60,000 nucleotides of DNA, from contig NC_087063.1 of the NCBI RefSeq assembly GCF_963678635.1, positions 67,994,727 through 68,054,726 of the forward strand, read 5' to 3'. A model generated the notes under the pieces. The model was not told the origin of the DNA. It did no database searches and saw only the letters and a program-made list of their open reading frames with translations. Source of the DNA: Symsagittifera roscoffensis. Taxonomy: Eukaryota > Xenacoelomorpha > Acoela > Convolutidae. The translations under genes and the position numbers were made by a program. Every line of letters starts with the position of its first letter. The first letter of the stretch is position 1. Below are positions 43,784 to 53,429 of this stretch, piece by piece.

Positions 43784-46304
43784 GTACAAAGAAGGTGAAT
43801 TGCTACCTTTGAGAGTGTCCAGCAAATACTCAAGTGATCTATGTGTTGACCTACTACTACTCAGCAACGGACAAACTCATCAGTATGTGCTGATCACTGA
43901 TTTGATGAGGGTTGTGGAATATGTGCGTGGAAAACTACACCAAGACCGAAATCAATTTTGCCGCAAAAGCTTCCATACATGTTCATCCATCGATACACTA
44001 CAAAGGCACCAGGAAATGTGCTACCAAGACGAGGGAGTGGTAATCACTATGCCAACACCGGGAAAGGACACTCATCGTTTCAAAAATTTAACTGCCCGCT
44101 GGTATGTACCGAGAGTTATTTACTTTGACCTCGAATCGCTACTACTACCCGTATACGGACCCCAACCCGACCCCGAAAAATCTAGCACCCAAACACTAGA
44201 GATTCATCAACCATGCGGTTGCGCTCTGGCCGTTGTTGAATTTGGGAAGCGCGAAGTTTTAAAGTTTGAACTGAAGAGAGGAGAAAATGTTATGAAGGAA
44301 TTGATCGCCTCGCTCGAATCTTTGGCAAAACAAATATACCTCGAAAAACGAAAGTATTACACGTTCACTGGCACACCAAGTTGCACGCGTGAAGAAGCGC
44401 ACAATTGTTGGATATGTGAAACAGAATTTGCTGACAATGACCAAGTTGTACTTGATCACTGTCACTATACCAACAAGTTCTTGCGGTGGGCGCATAACGA
44501 ATGCAATATCAATCGAAAAACGGCGAACTATATACCCGTAATAGCGCATAACTTGTCAAACTATGATCTGCATTTCATTATAAAAGCGCTCTCAAACAGT
44601 AACCCCGAAAACACTTACTCAGTGATCCCTTCCACTGAGGAGAAGTATATATCACTCACTATGTCGGTGTATATCAAATCATACACCGATAAAAACGGAA
44701 AACTCAAAAAAGTGTATGAAAATCTACGTTTCATAGACTCCTATAAATTCATGCTGTCCCCCCTTTCAAAACTCGTTGAATACTTGCCGGAAGAAAAATT
44801 TTTCCTTCTGGTAAATTACTTTGAAGAACTTGGTTACTCAGCAGAACAGATAGCATTGCTGAAACAAAAAGGTTTCTACCCGTATTCATACTTTAGCAGT
44901 TTTGAAAAATTTCGAGAAACCCGACTGCCACCTAGAAAAATGTGGAGCAACACTTTACAGGGAGGGGAAATAAGTTTTTCAAAAAATCAGTACAACCATG
45001 CCATTAAAGTTTTCGCCGAAATGAAATGCGCATCACTAGGCGCGTACCATGATGTATACCTAGTAACGGACGTTTTACTACTCGCTTCAGTATTTGAAGC
45101 CTTTCGTGAAGTTTGTTACGAAACGTACGGATTAGATTGTGCATGCTACTTCACGGCTAGTAACCTCTCGGGCGATGCATTCTGAAAAGTCTGCAATGCA
45201 TACCTCAAGTTACTTACTGAAAGGGAGCATTTGAACATGGTTCAAAAAATGATACGGGGAGGGATGTCATCGATATATGCGTGCCGTTTTTTTAAAGCCA
45301 ACAACAAATACCTCGAAGACTACAATCCTGAAGAGCCCTCTAGCTATCTATTGAATATAGACGCATACAATTTATACGGGGGTTTTATGAAACACTGTCC
45401 CCTTCCCATCAAAGATTTCTCAATAGTTGAGGAAAGTCTCGAATATATTTTGCAAACCGACGATAAATCTGAGTGGGGATACATTTTGGAAGTGGATCTC
45501 AGTATACCTGAAGAACTTCAAGATTACTTTGCAGACTACCCGCTAGCCCCCTCACGTGAAATTATCGGTACGGATAAACTAAGTAAGGAGCAAATACAGA
45601 TGTTAGGGGAGATGGGGGTCACGTCGCTACCAAAGGTACCAAAACTGGTTCAAACTTTAGATCCAAAGGAAGGCTACGTTCTGCACTACCTTACCTTAAA
45701 ATTTCGTCAAGGTAGATGGATGGAGCCCTTTGTCGATTTAAAAACTCAATTGAGAATGTCAGCGCGTAACAAATTTGAAGAGATTTTTACAAGCTCATCG
45801 TAAATTCAGCATTCGGTAAAACTATGGAATCAAACATAGGACGCAAAAAACTAGAAATTTTTAGAAACGAAAGAGAATTGCTTCAAAAAATAGCTTTGAG
45901 CACAATGTAAAGCTTCCAGATAATCGACGAGGAAGTTGCTACTGTTTGTTTTGCTGTAACGAGTATTTTGTGGGACAAACCCATGATAATTGGTGCAAGT
46001 GTTTTGGATTTGTCGAAAAGATTCATGTTTTACTTTCATTATCGGCAAATGAAAGCAAGCATGAACCTTGAACTGCTATACAGTGACACAGATTCGTTTA
46101 TTTGTGCAATAAAAACCAAAGACGTATACGCAGATCTGCAAAAACTGACAGATAGTTTCGATTTTTCCAACTACCCAAGCGATCACTTCTTATTCAGCAA
46201 TGTGAATAAGAAGGTTGTATTGAAACTTAAGGACGAGGCGGCGGGAAAAATCATGGCACAATTCATCGCGTTGAAACCAAAGCTCCACTCGTTGAAATAT
46301 GCAG

Positions 46305-46809
46305 GTTAGTATTGAAAAAAAAGTACCTCTCCAAGTCCCCTCCATTTCTTTGCATTAAGAGTTCCCTCCTTTAGGGTTTTGGATCTTGTTGGGACCAAAT
46401 TAATAACTTTTGTTGATCCCTGTCAATTTAATTAGACATAACTAGCCCTGAAAGGCTCTGATTCTTCATTTAAAAACTTAAAATGAAGAACCATTCATCA
46501 TTTAAAATGTTTTAAACAAATACTCACCACAAACGCACTTTTGTAATTTTTGACGTGAACAAATTTAAAATTTTGACATGGAATGATTTTTTGATAATGA
46601 CACGATTTGGAATTTTTCTGATTTGGAATGATTTAAGATATTTGAACTTCTTGGAATTGAAAAAATTGGAATGTTATTAGATATTGAGTCTTCAAAATAT
46701 TCAGATTTGGGAATCGTTTTCGTTATTAATACTAGAACTGGGCTTGCGAATTTTTATGGGCTTACAAAGCTAAAATATGTGTATGGGCTAATCTTTGTTC
46801 TTCATTTAG
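46305..46809 (+). other. Intron 2 of the polymerase gene (505 bp, GT-AG)
   Basis: Donor gcag|gttagt and acceptor cttcatttag|attcaact, with a plausible branch point (gggctaatc) and pyrimidine tract just before it. The join is in phase and links PKLHSLKYA to DSTSKRSANGVV, matching the usual continuation of these polymerases after the LKPKLYS-like segment. AT content rises sharply inside the intron. Confidence 0.8.
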
Positions 46810-47492
46810 ATTCAACTAGCAAGAGGAGTGCAAACGGAGTAGTGCAACACTCCCAGCAGCAACTTACACATCAGAGGTTCAGGGAAACATTACTGAGTGG
46901 AAAAACCCTTCGTATATACAACTACTCAATAAAATCGAAAGCCCATACCGACATAACCATAGCGCAGAACCGAATTGCCCTTTCACCCTTCGATAGTAAG
47001 CGGTTCTTACTATTCGACGGGATAGCTACATTGCCCTTTGGACACAGGTCTACAGAAGAAAATGTGTTCTGCGAGGCCATTGCGGAAGAAAGCGAGTGGG
47101 CAAACTCACAGTTAACAAATACCCCAACATATAGCAGCGAAAACAGCGAAAGCTGGCAATCACCGGAATTCCGGGTCCCAGATTGGGGCTTTCTTCAAGA
47201 AAGCTATACGGAGGAAGAGCTTCAAGAAGAAAGCGCAGCTAGCAGTTCAAGAGACCCTCCGCCTATCAATAACCCATTCATTCTAACAGAAGCGTCTGTT
47301 CGTTCTAGTCAGAAAAAAGGAGAAAACTTGATAAAACTGATCAATAAAATTTTTCACTTGAAAATGTCGGCTAAATTGCCTTGTCACTTGGAATTACGGC
47401 TGTACATTTGTAAATATAAAACATTCAACAAACATTGTTTTAAGTTAAATAGACCGGCGCAAAAGAGACTGGTAATTGCAACTTACCCTTGA

Positions 47493-47756
47493 AGCAGGAG
47501 CGAAGGATTGTGTATTTAGTTTCCCAAAGTAAGCTAATAGTAAGGCTAAAAGAATCAAAATGGTGCATGTCGAAAATAAGGGAGACTTGGAAATAAGTTT
47601 GAAAATAAAATAAGAAAGAGAAACGAACAATAATTACCAAAAATTTTTAAAAGGAAATATGAATGGTACTTTATGTAAACTCATATTTATATGAACGAAA
47701 AGGATTAGCTTTTAGATAAAAATAAGCGAGAAAACCGCAGCCGAATATACCCATAT
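47493..47756. other. Spacer between the polymerase stop and the right inverted repeat
   Basis: AT-rich, with no gene. The point at 47,558 (aaatggtgca) is where similarity to the second copy of the segmental duplication begins, so the duplication breakpoint lies between the polymerase and the inverted repeat. Confidence 0.6.
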
Positions 47757-48007
47757 TTATTTAGTGGTGGGAAAGTTTGGAAGGGATTAAATTTAACCAC
47801 CGCGCGAAAATAAATACCAAAGTATTTTGTCTGTCGGGTGTCCTAAGAGAGGGGTCTTTTTATTTCGGCCAGGGTACTTTGGGGTCTTTAAAAAAGATGG
47901 GTCTTTTTGGACCCTACTTTTGGTAGGACCCCAAAGACCCCTACCGTCGAAAAGACCCCCCCCCCCCCCTTAAGGACACACGGCGGATTACAGTACTACT
48001 TTGATCA
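47757..48007 (-). repeat. Right inverted repeat of the Polinton-like element
   Basis: Reverse complement of 38,451-38,703. Reading outward it passes ggtgggaaagtttgg, ccaccgcgcgaaaataaat, cgtcgaaaagacc, a run of C, ttaaggacacacggcggatt and ttgatcaa. Similarity ends at about 48,007. No direct target duplication was found; the inverted similarity extends past the G/C run on both sides. Confidence 0.8.
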
Positions 48008-49243
48008 ACAAGGTCCCCCCTCCCACAGACTGCGTGGAATATGAAGCCCAACATGCTTCAAGATCCGCGATCTGTTCATTTCTAGACTGCAGTTAGGAGC
48101 GGATATCAGTATCATCTGCATGTTACTCTCAGCTATGAACACCAGCATGACGTAAACGAATTGCAATTCCGGATTCATATTGGCGTATCCGAGTGAGAAC
48201 GCGATTAGGGTTTTTTAGAGGTAAATCAAGACTTATGCAACTGCTGCACCTTGACCACGGACTTAAATACCGTTTGTATGGCTTCTCATACTCTGACCAC
48301 AACTTTTTTTGCCCAATTGTCGAAAGGAGTCCACTATGTGCTGGTGAATAACCACACTTTGGGTTCGCACATGAACTTTGATTTGAGCGCAACCACAAGG
48401 TTAGCACTTGTTTGAGATCCACTCCAGGTAGCATATACAAGAGCAAATCTGGCAAAATAAACTGAATCGTGAAAGTCCCCATGAAATCGTATTTCGTCAA
48501 AATGATCTTGGCCATAAACATGTAGAACATTTGAAATATTCAACGCACCGATCTATTCGGGGCTCAGATTTGATTGAGAATCTAGAATCGCGGTTCAGAC
48601 TTGATCTCGCGTATGCTGTGTTCGTCACAGCCATCATTTTAGGGCCCAAAAACTTGCTAGCTGTGAGAGTGGCTATTCTAATCTTCCCGGGAATCATTCG
48701 ATGTCTCCGTACGGATGCGCATTTTCAAACTATTGCGAGAAACAGAAGTGAGCGTCTGTATTACCTGTCTTAGAAATCCAATGGCGTAAAATATCAATCG
48801 GGACTCTACCGTCGAGAAAGTCGCTATAGTGAAAATGTGTCGGCTTTAGACTTTGCTGGAGTTTTGTCATTCGTAGAAGGAACATTTGCGAAAAATCCGT
48901 AAGTCTCATTCGAAAATCAGTAAAATTGAGCGAGGAGAATGTTAAGATCAAATCAGAGATGAGTGAGGAAATTAACCCTCCTTCTTTATTTATTGACAAA
49001 AAAAGCCCGAAGGACTACAAACATTAGTGACCTGGGCAGAAAAGTTTGTGGCAAGTTTTTATATTTAAAATTCATAAATTTTTTCACTGAAGAAAAAATT
49101 AATTTTCAAAATTTACCGCGCTTAATTTAAGTCTTTAACAGACTTTTTTCCACTTCAAAAAACAAAAATCTCTACGTTTAAAAAACAATTTCACCAGAAA
49201 CAACTTGAATCAACCAAGCAGGCAATTCCCAAAACCATGGTTT
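48008..49243. other. Block A1 outside the right inverted repeat, no gene recognised
   Basis: Several overlapping frames of 60-130 codons exist on both strands (for example 48,129-48,530 minus; 48,531-48,773 plus; 48,730-48,999 minus). Single-base differences from block A2 change their frames (a T run at 48,303-48,310), and none has a motif I know. Treated as non-coding. Confidence 0.5.
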
Positions 49244-49495
49244 TGTTAAAGTCGTAAGTTTGGAAATTCAAAAAGGTTGTTAATAAGTTTTATTGTAGAC
49301 AAACTGTTAGACATCAAATCGAAATCTTTTTGCACTCTTTTATTTCAGATCCCATCGGTAATTAGAGATCGCAAGGTCAAGACAGCAGGTCCCCAGACAG
49401 AAAGAAGAATTGATAGCACTTACATAAACTCAAACTGGTGTCTATCTAGAAGAATTGATAGCACTTACATAAACTCAAAACTGGTCCCTATCTCA
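49244..49495 (-). repeat. 3' LTR segment of the truncated Ty3/gypsy copy
   Basis: 252 bp, plus-strand form tgttaaagtcg...ctatctca. It matches 53,008-53,259 with only a handful of differences and contains an internal direct repeat (attgatagcacttacataaa twice). It is preceded by the same flank (ccatggttt) as the copy at 53,008 because both lie in the duplicated unit. Confidence 0.9.
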
Positions 49496-49669
49496 TTCGG
49501 GCAACCACAAATAAACTTTAGCGTAGAAAAAATTTATCAACTTCATGTTACTGTTTGGTATTGTATAAATGTACTAGTTAAGTTTTTAGTTTTCGTTGAG
49601 TTTTCTCACCCGCCAAACCTCTCTTGAGGTTTATTTTTCTCCTTTTTCTCTTCTTGTCGATTCCCTCAT

Positions 49670-50045
49670 TTATGTTCTATGCGGTGGATCATAACCCCCC
49701 CCCCCCATTTTGTCAACTCCGCGTCTCTGCCGTGTTGATTTCCGCGTCGCCGTTTCGTACTGATTTTTATTTCGTTTTCCACCGACGGATTGTGGTGAGT
49801 TCACACTAACCGACTGTACATCCTGTTCTTCGTTCGCAGCACCTATGGTTGGTTCCCTTCGTCCAATTTCCCACTCACTATCGTAGTCGTCGTCGTCGTC
49901 CTCGCTCTCGTCCACCGAGTATTCCACTATTCGCTGTTTTATCGATTTTCTAACATTTTCCATTGCGGTTCGGTCCTTCTCCGCTTTTCACTTATACTTG
50001 TTTGATTCGCTTGGGGCCGGTGTACTAGTTACGTTTCTACTCGGT
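49670..50045 (-). pseudogene. Integrase C-terminal tail, truncated copy
   Basis: Encodes MENVRKSIKQRIVEYSVDES, the acidic EDDDDDYDSEWE run and the basic tail KRNKNQYETATRKST, as in the intact copy. The deletion junction at about 50,045 (tcggt|attttggg) joins it directly to the linker downstream of RNase H. A longer C-run at 49,694-49,705 shifts the last codons. Confidence 0.85.
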
Positions 50046-50175
50046 ATTTTGGGTTACTCAAGTTATTTCTCTCGGATTTGCTACTTTATTTTTTCAAAGT
50101 AAGTGGCTTTTCACTGTAATCTTGTAAGACGGATGGTTTGCAACTGTAAATTTTCGACGCAGAAGGCTTGCAATT

Positions 50176-50911
50176 TTAGTTAGTTGAAATGGAAGGGTTT
50201 CGAGAGTGTTGAATCAATTTTTTATGTTTGCAACTGTAATTTAAGCAATGAGAACAAAGTCTGAATCTCGTTCTTCGGTATTTGCATATTTCCGCCGGTA
50301 TGCAAATATCTCGACGCTGATTGGTTAACCGTCGGATGCATGTAAACACGCCCTCTACTGAGCGTTTGTGCTCACGGTGAAGATTTGCATTTTCGTCTTT
50401 TCTTTCATTCTCATTGGATGAAACTGATTTCGTTGTGTCGAAACATGACTGTTCGCCCCCTACCGTCGGTTTTCGCTTAATATTATTCACTTCTTGAACC
50501 CTAGGCTTCATTTTATCCTTGGGCCTGAACGCCGCGTTTATCATTCTTATCTTTGCTACTGTAAAATTTTCATCGTAATGACTTGTCTCGGGTGCCTCTG
50601 CGGACGGAAACCGAGACAAATAGTCAGCCATCCCCATTTTTGACCCTTGTCTATGTTCAACTTTAAATTCGTATGGCACCAGTCGATCATACCATCGAGT
50701 TAATCGACTGAAAAATGTTTTATTTCCTTTCGGTGACGAATTCAACAATGTAAGTAGCGCTTTATGATCAGATATCACTGTGAAATACCGACCGTATATA
50801 TAATTCCGAAAATGTTCCGTGGCCCACACTACCGCGAGTAATTCTAATTCGTTAGTGGAGTATTTTTTTTCAGCCGGATTAAGATAACGGGATGCAAACG
50901 AAATCGGATGC
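50176..50911 (-). pseudogene. RNase H and linker, truncated copy
   Basis: Keeps RATEHF-like WATEHFRNYIYGRYFTVIS, DHKALLTLL and RQGSKMGMADYLSRF, but the first RNase H motif (the CDASHDG region) is removed by the deletion ending at about 50,911. The linker ends at the same stop as in the intact copy. Confidence 0.85.
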
Positions 50912-51242
50912 TTAACTCGGCGAGTTTGGGTAAAAATTTGTGTAAGCTGTGTAGCGAACCCATCAAGGTTTTCAACTGCTTTCGAGATTTTGGGGTTTTC
51001 AAGTCTTCTATTGCTTGTGTTTTTCTTACTAAGGGCGTTATACCACTTTCCCCAATTCGAAATTCAAGCCATTCGCACTCCGTTTTCGCAAATTCGCATT
51101 TTCGCAATTTTAACGCGATATTGGAGACGTCCAGCTTTTTCAATATTTTTTCCACCAACGCAATGTGTTCGATTTTAGTTCCTTTTGAAGCAATTAAGAT
51201 ATCATCAATAAACGCGTTATCCTGGGGGAACTCCCTAAGTAA
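50912..51242 (-). pseudogene. Reverse transcriptase fragment, truncated copy
   Basis: Encodes LREFPQDNAFIDDILIASKG (the catalytic FIDD box) through KQLKTLMGSLHSLHKFLPKL. The N-terminal half of RT is missing, replaced by the start of duplication unit 2. Confidence 0.9.
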
Positions 51243-51438
51243 ATGGTGCAAGTCGAAAATAAGGGAGACTTGGAAATAAGTTTGAAAATAAAATAAGAAA
51301 GAGAAACGAACAATAATTACCAAAATTTTTTAAAAGGAAATATGAATGGTACTTTATGTAAACTCATATTTATATGAACGAAAAGGATTAGCTTTTAGAT
51401 AAAAATAAGCGAGAAAACCGCAGCCGAATATACCCATA

Positions 51439-51688
51439 TTTATTTAGTGGTGGGAAAGTTTGGAAGGGATTAAATTTAACCACCGCGCGAAAATAAATAC
51501 CAAAGTATTTTGTCTGTCGGGTGTCCTAAGAGAGGGGTCTTTTTATTTCGGCCAGGGTACTTTGGGGTCTTTAAAAAAGATGGGTCTTTTTGGACCCTAC
51601 TTTTGGTAGGACCCCAAAGACCCCTACCGTCGAAAAGACCCCCCCCCCCCTAAGGACACACGGCGGATTACAATACTACTTTGATCAA
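51439..51688 (-). repeat. Duplicate of the right inverted repeat
   Basis: Copy of 47,757-48,007 carried along in unit 2 of the segmental duplication. The C-run is shorter here (10 against about 14), and a T in the first copy is lost after it. It has no partner of its own and does not mark a second Polinton-like element. Confidence 0.8.
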
Positions 51689-53007
51689 CAAGGTCCCCCC
51701 TCCCACAGACTGCGTGGAATATGAAGCCCAACATGCTTCAAGATCCGCGATCTGTTCATTTCTAGACTGCAGTTAGGAGCGGATATCAGTATCATCTGCA
51801 TGTTACTCTCAGCTATGAACACCAGCATGACGTAAACGAATTGCAATTCCGGATTCATATTGGCGTATCCGAGTGAGAACGCGATTAGGGTTTTTTAGAG
51901 GTAAATCAAGACTTATGCAACTGCTGCACCTTGACCACGGACTTAAATACCGTTTGTATGGCTTCTCATACTCTGACCACAACTTTTTTGCCCAATTGTC
52001 GAAAGGAGTCCACTATGTGCTGGTGAATAACCACACTTTGGGTTCGCACATGAACTTTGATTTGAGCGCAACCACAAGGTTAGCACTTGTTTGAGATCCA
52101 CTCCAGGTAGCATATACAAGAGCAAATCTGGCAAATAAACTGAATCGTGAAAGTCCCCATGAAATCATATTTCGTCAAAATGATCTTGGCCATAAACATG
52201 TAGAACATTTGAAATATTCAACGCACCGATCTATTCGGGGCTCAGATTTGATTGAGAATCTAGAATCGCGGTTCAGACTTGATCTCGCGTATGCTGTGTT
52301 CGTGACAGCCATCATTTTAGGGCCCAAAAACTTGCTAGCTGTGAGAGTGGCTATTCTAATCTTCCCGGGAATCATTCGATGTCTCCGTACGGATGCGCAT
52401 TTTCAAACTATTGCGAGAAACAGAAGTGAGATGTAGCTCCTCCGTACCGATGTAGCTCCACCGATGTTCAGTACCGCTTGGGCATTTTCAAACGATTGCG
52501 AGGAACAGAAGTGAGCGTCTGTATTACCTGTCTTAGAAATCCAATGGCGTAAAATATCAATCGGGACTCTACCGTCGAGAAAGTCGCTATAGTGAAAATG
52601 TGTCGGCTTTAGACTTTGCTGGAGTTTTGTCATTCGTAGAAGGAACATTTGCGAAAAATCCGTAAGTCTCATTCGAAAATCAGTAAAATTGAGCGAGGAG
52701 AATGTTAAGATCAAATCAGAGATGAGTGAGGAAGTTAACCCTCCTTCTTTATTTATCGACAAAAAAGCCCGAAGGACTACAAACATTAGTGACCTGGGCA
52801 GAAAAGTTTGTGGCAAACATTATTATATTTAAAATTCATAAATTTTTTCACTGAAGAAAAAACTAATTTTCAAAATTTACCGCGCTTAATTTAAGTCTTT
52901 AACAGACTTTTTTCCACTTCAAAAAACAAAAATCTCTACGTTTAAAAAACAATTTCACCGGAAACAACTTGAATCAACCAAGCAGGCAATTCCCAAAACC
53001 ATGGTTT
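51689..53007. other. Block A2 with a 74-bp insertion
   Basis: Matches 48,008-49,243. At about 52,432-52,505 it has 74 extra bases containing atgtagctcc twice and a second, diverged copy of gcattttcaaac-attgcgag, so it arose by local duplication. No gene is recognised. Confidence 0.6.
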
Positions 53008-53259
53008 TGTTAAAGTCGTAAGTTTGGAAATTCAAAAAGGTTGTTAATAAGTTTTATTGTAAACAAACTGTTAGGCATCAAATCGAAATCTTTTTGCACT
53101 CTTTTATTTCAGATCCCATCGGACATTAGAGATCGCAAGGTCAAGACAGCAGGTCCCCAGACAGAAAGAAGAATTGATAGCACTTACATAAACTCAAACT
53201 GGTGTCTATCTAGAAGAATTGATAGCACTTACATAAACTCAAAACTGGTCCCTATCTCA
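53008..53259 (-). repeat. 3' LTR segment of the Ty3/gypsy element
   Basis: 252 bp matching 58,961-59,212. The nearest polypurine tract upstream on the minus strand (agaagagaaaaaggagaaaag, about 53,398-53,418) is about 140 bp away, so the full 3' LTR could be longer than the shared 252 bp if the 5' LTR has lost its outer end. Confidence 0.8.
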
Positions 53260-53429
53260 TTCGGGCAACCACAAATAAATTTTAGCGTAGATAAAATTTA
53301 TCAACTTTATGTTACTGTTTGGTATTGTATAAATGTACTAGTTAAGTTTTTAGTTTTCGTTGAGTTTTCTCACCCGCCAAACCTCTCTTAAGGTTTACTT
53401 TTCTCCTTTTTCTCTTCTTGTCGATTCCC

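Larger units (their letters stand above)
42625..47492 (+). pseudogene. PolB: Protein-primed family-B DNA polymerase (Polinton/adintovirus type), three exons, with two stops and a frameshift
   Basis: Exons are 42,625-43,685, 43,784-46,304 and 46,810-47,492, giving about 1,421 codons once a single missing base is allowed for. Domains in order: three C2H2 zinc fingers (residues 13-34, 46-67, 75-96); an N-terminal region with ASHGNGWIVERIEKLAVSF, SYIDLP and KCFLYCFVAAYH; exonuclease motif I (VIYFDLESLL); an HNH-like CxxC...DHCHYTNKF...AHNECN knuckle; Exo II (HNLSNYDLHFI); Exo III (YLVTDVLLLA); polymerase motif A (NIDAYNLYGGF), motif B (KLIVNSAFGKTME) and motif C (LLYSDTDSF). It would copy DNA from a protein primer. 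Lesions: TGA at 45,183-45,185 where a Trp is expected, one T missing from the run at 45,784-45,788, and TAA at 45,908-45,910. The catalytic motifs themselves are intact. The start ATG follows gca and is the first in frame. The tail after LPFGH is long and acidic and is not recognised. Confidence 0.9.
38451..48007 (+). mobile_element. Polinton/Maverick-like (adintovirus-like) element bounded by inverted repeats, degenerate
   Basis: Inverted repeats at 38,451-38,703 and 47,757-48,007 enclose 9.56 kb in which every recognisable gene reads on the plus strand. In order these are small unrecognised genes (39,380-41,285), a small membrane protein, a P-loop ATPase of the packaging type, and a protein-primed family-B DNA polymerase. 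ATPase plus protein-primed polymerase plus inverted repeats is the signature of Polintons and their relatives. No rve integrase, adenain-like protease or capsid genes are visible, and the length is short for the 15-20 kb usual for the group. It is therefore either an internally deleted copy or a distinct relative. The right repeat is also part of a later segmental duplication. Element boundaries and target duplication are inferred, not proven. Confidence 0.6.
47558..51242. repeat. Segmental tandem duplication, unit 1
   Basis: Unit 1 consists of a 1.69-kb block (47,558-49,243) joined to the 3' part of a minus-strand Ty3/gypsy element (49,244-51,242). It ends at ccctaagt|aaatggtgca, where unit 2 starts with the same aaatggtgca as unit 1. 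It is about 1.98 kb shorter than the matching part of unit 2. That is accounted for by two internal deletions (1,700 bp and about 207 bp) and a 74-bp insertion in unit 2. Confidence 0.85.
49244..51242 (-). mobile_element. Truncated Ty3/gypsy copy (3' part only, internally deleted)
   Basis: Within unit 1. In minus-strand order from the right it holds part of RT (about 51,242-50,912), RNase H and linker (about 50,911-50,046), the integrase tail (50,045-49,670) and the 3' LTR (49,495-49,244). Compared with the intact copy it lacks 53,806-55,505 (integrase zinc finger and catalytic core) and about 207 bp near 56,370-56,576 (RT/RNase H connection). The 5' half of the element is absent because the duplication stops there. 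Confidence 0.9.

Noticed and set aside
39380-47492. TGA read as tryptophan (recoded element)
   Set aside because: The same genes use TGG for tryptophan many times and also carry TAA and frameshifts, so ordinary mutation or sequence error explains the two TGA codons.
48129-48999. Possible host genes in blocks A1 and A2 (for example 48,129-48,530 minus)
   Set aside because: Several overlapping frames on both strands, none with a motif; the frames differ between the two near-identical blocks because of single-base indels.
51439-51688. A second Polinton-like element ending at the third inverted-repeat copy
   Set aside because: This copy is part of the segmental duplication and has no inverted partner or element genes beside it.
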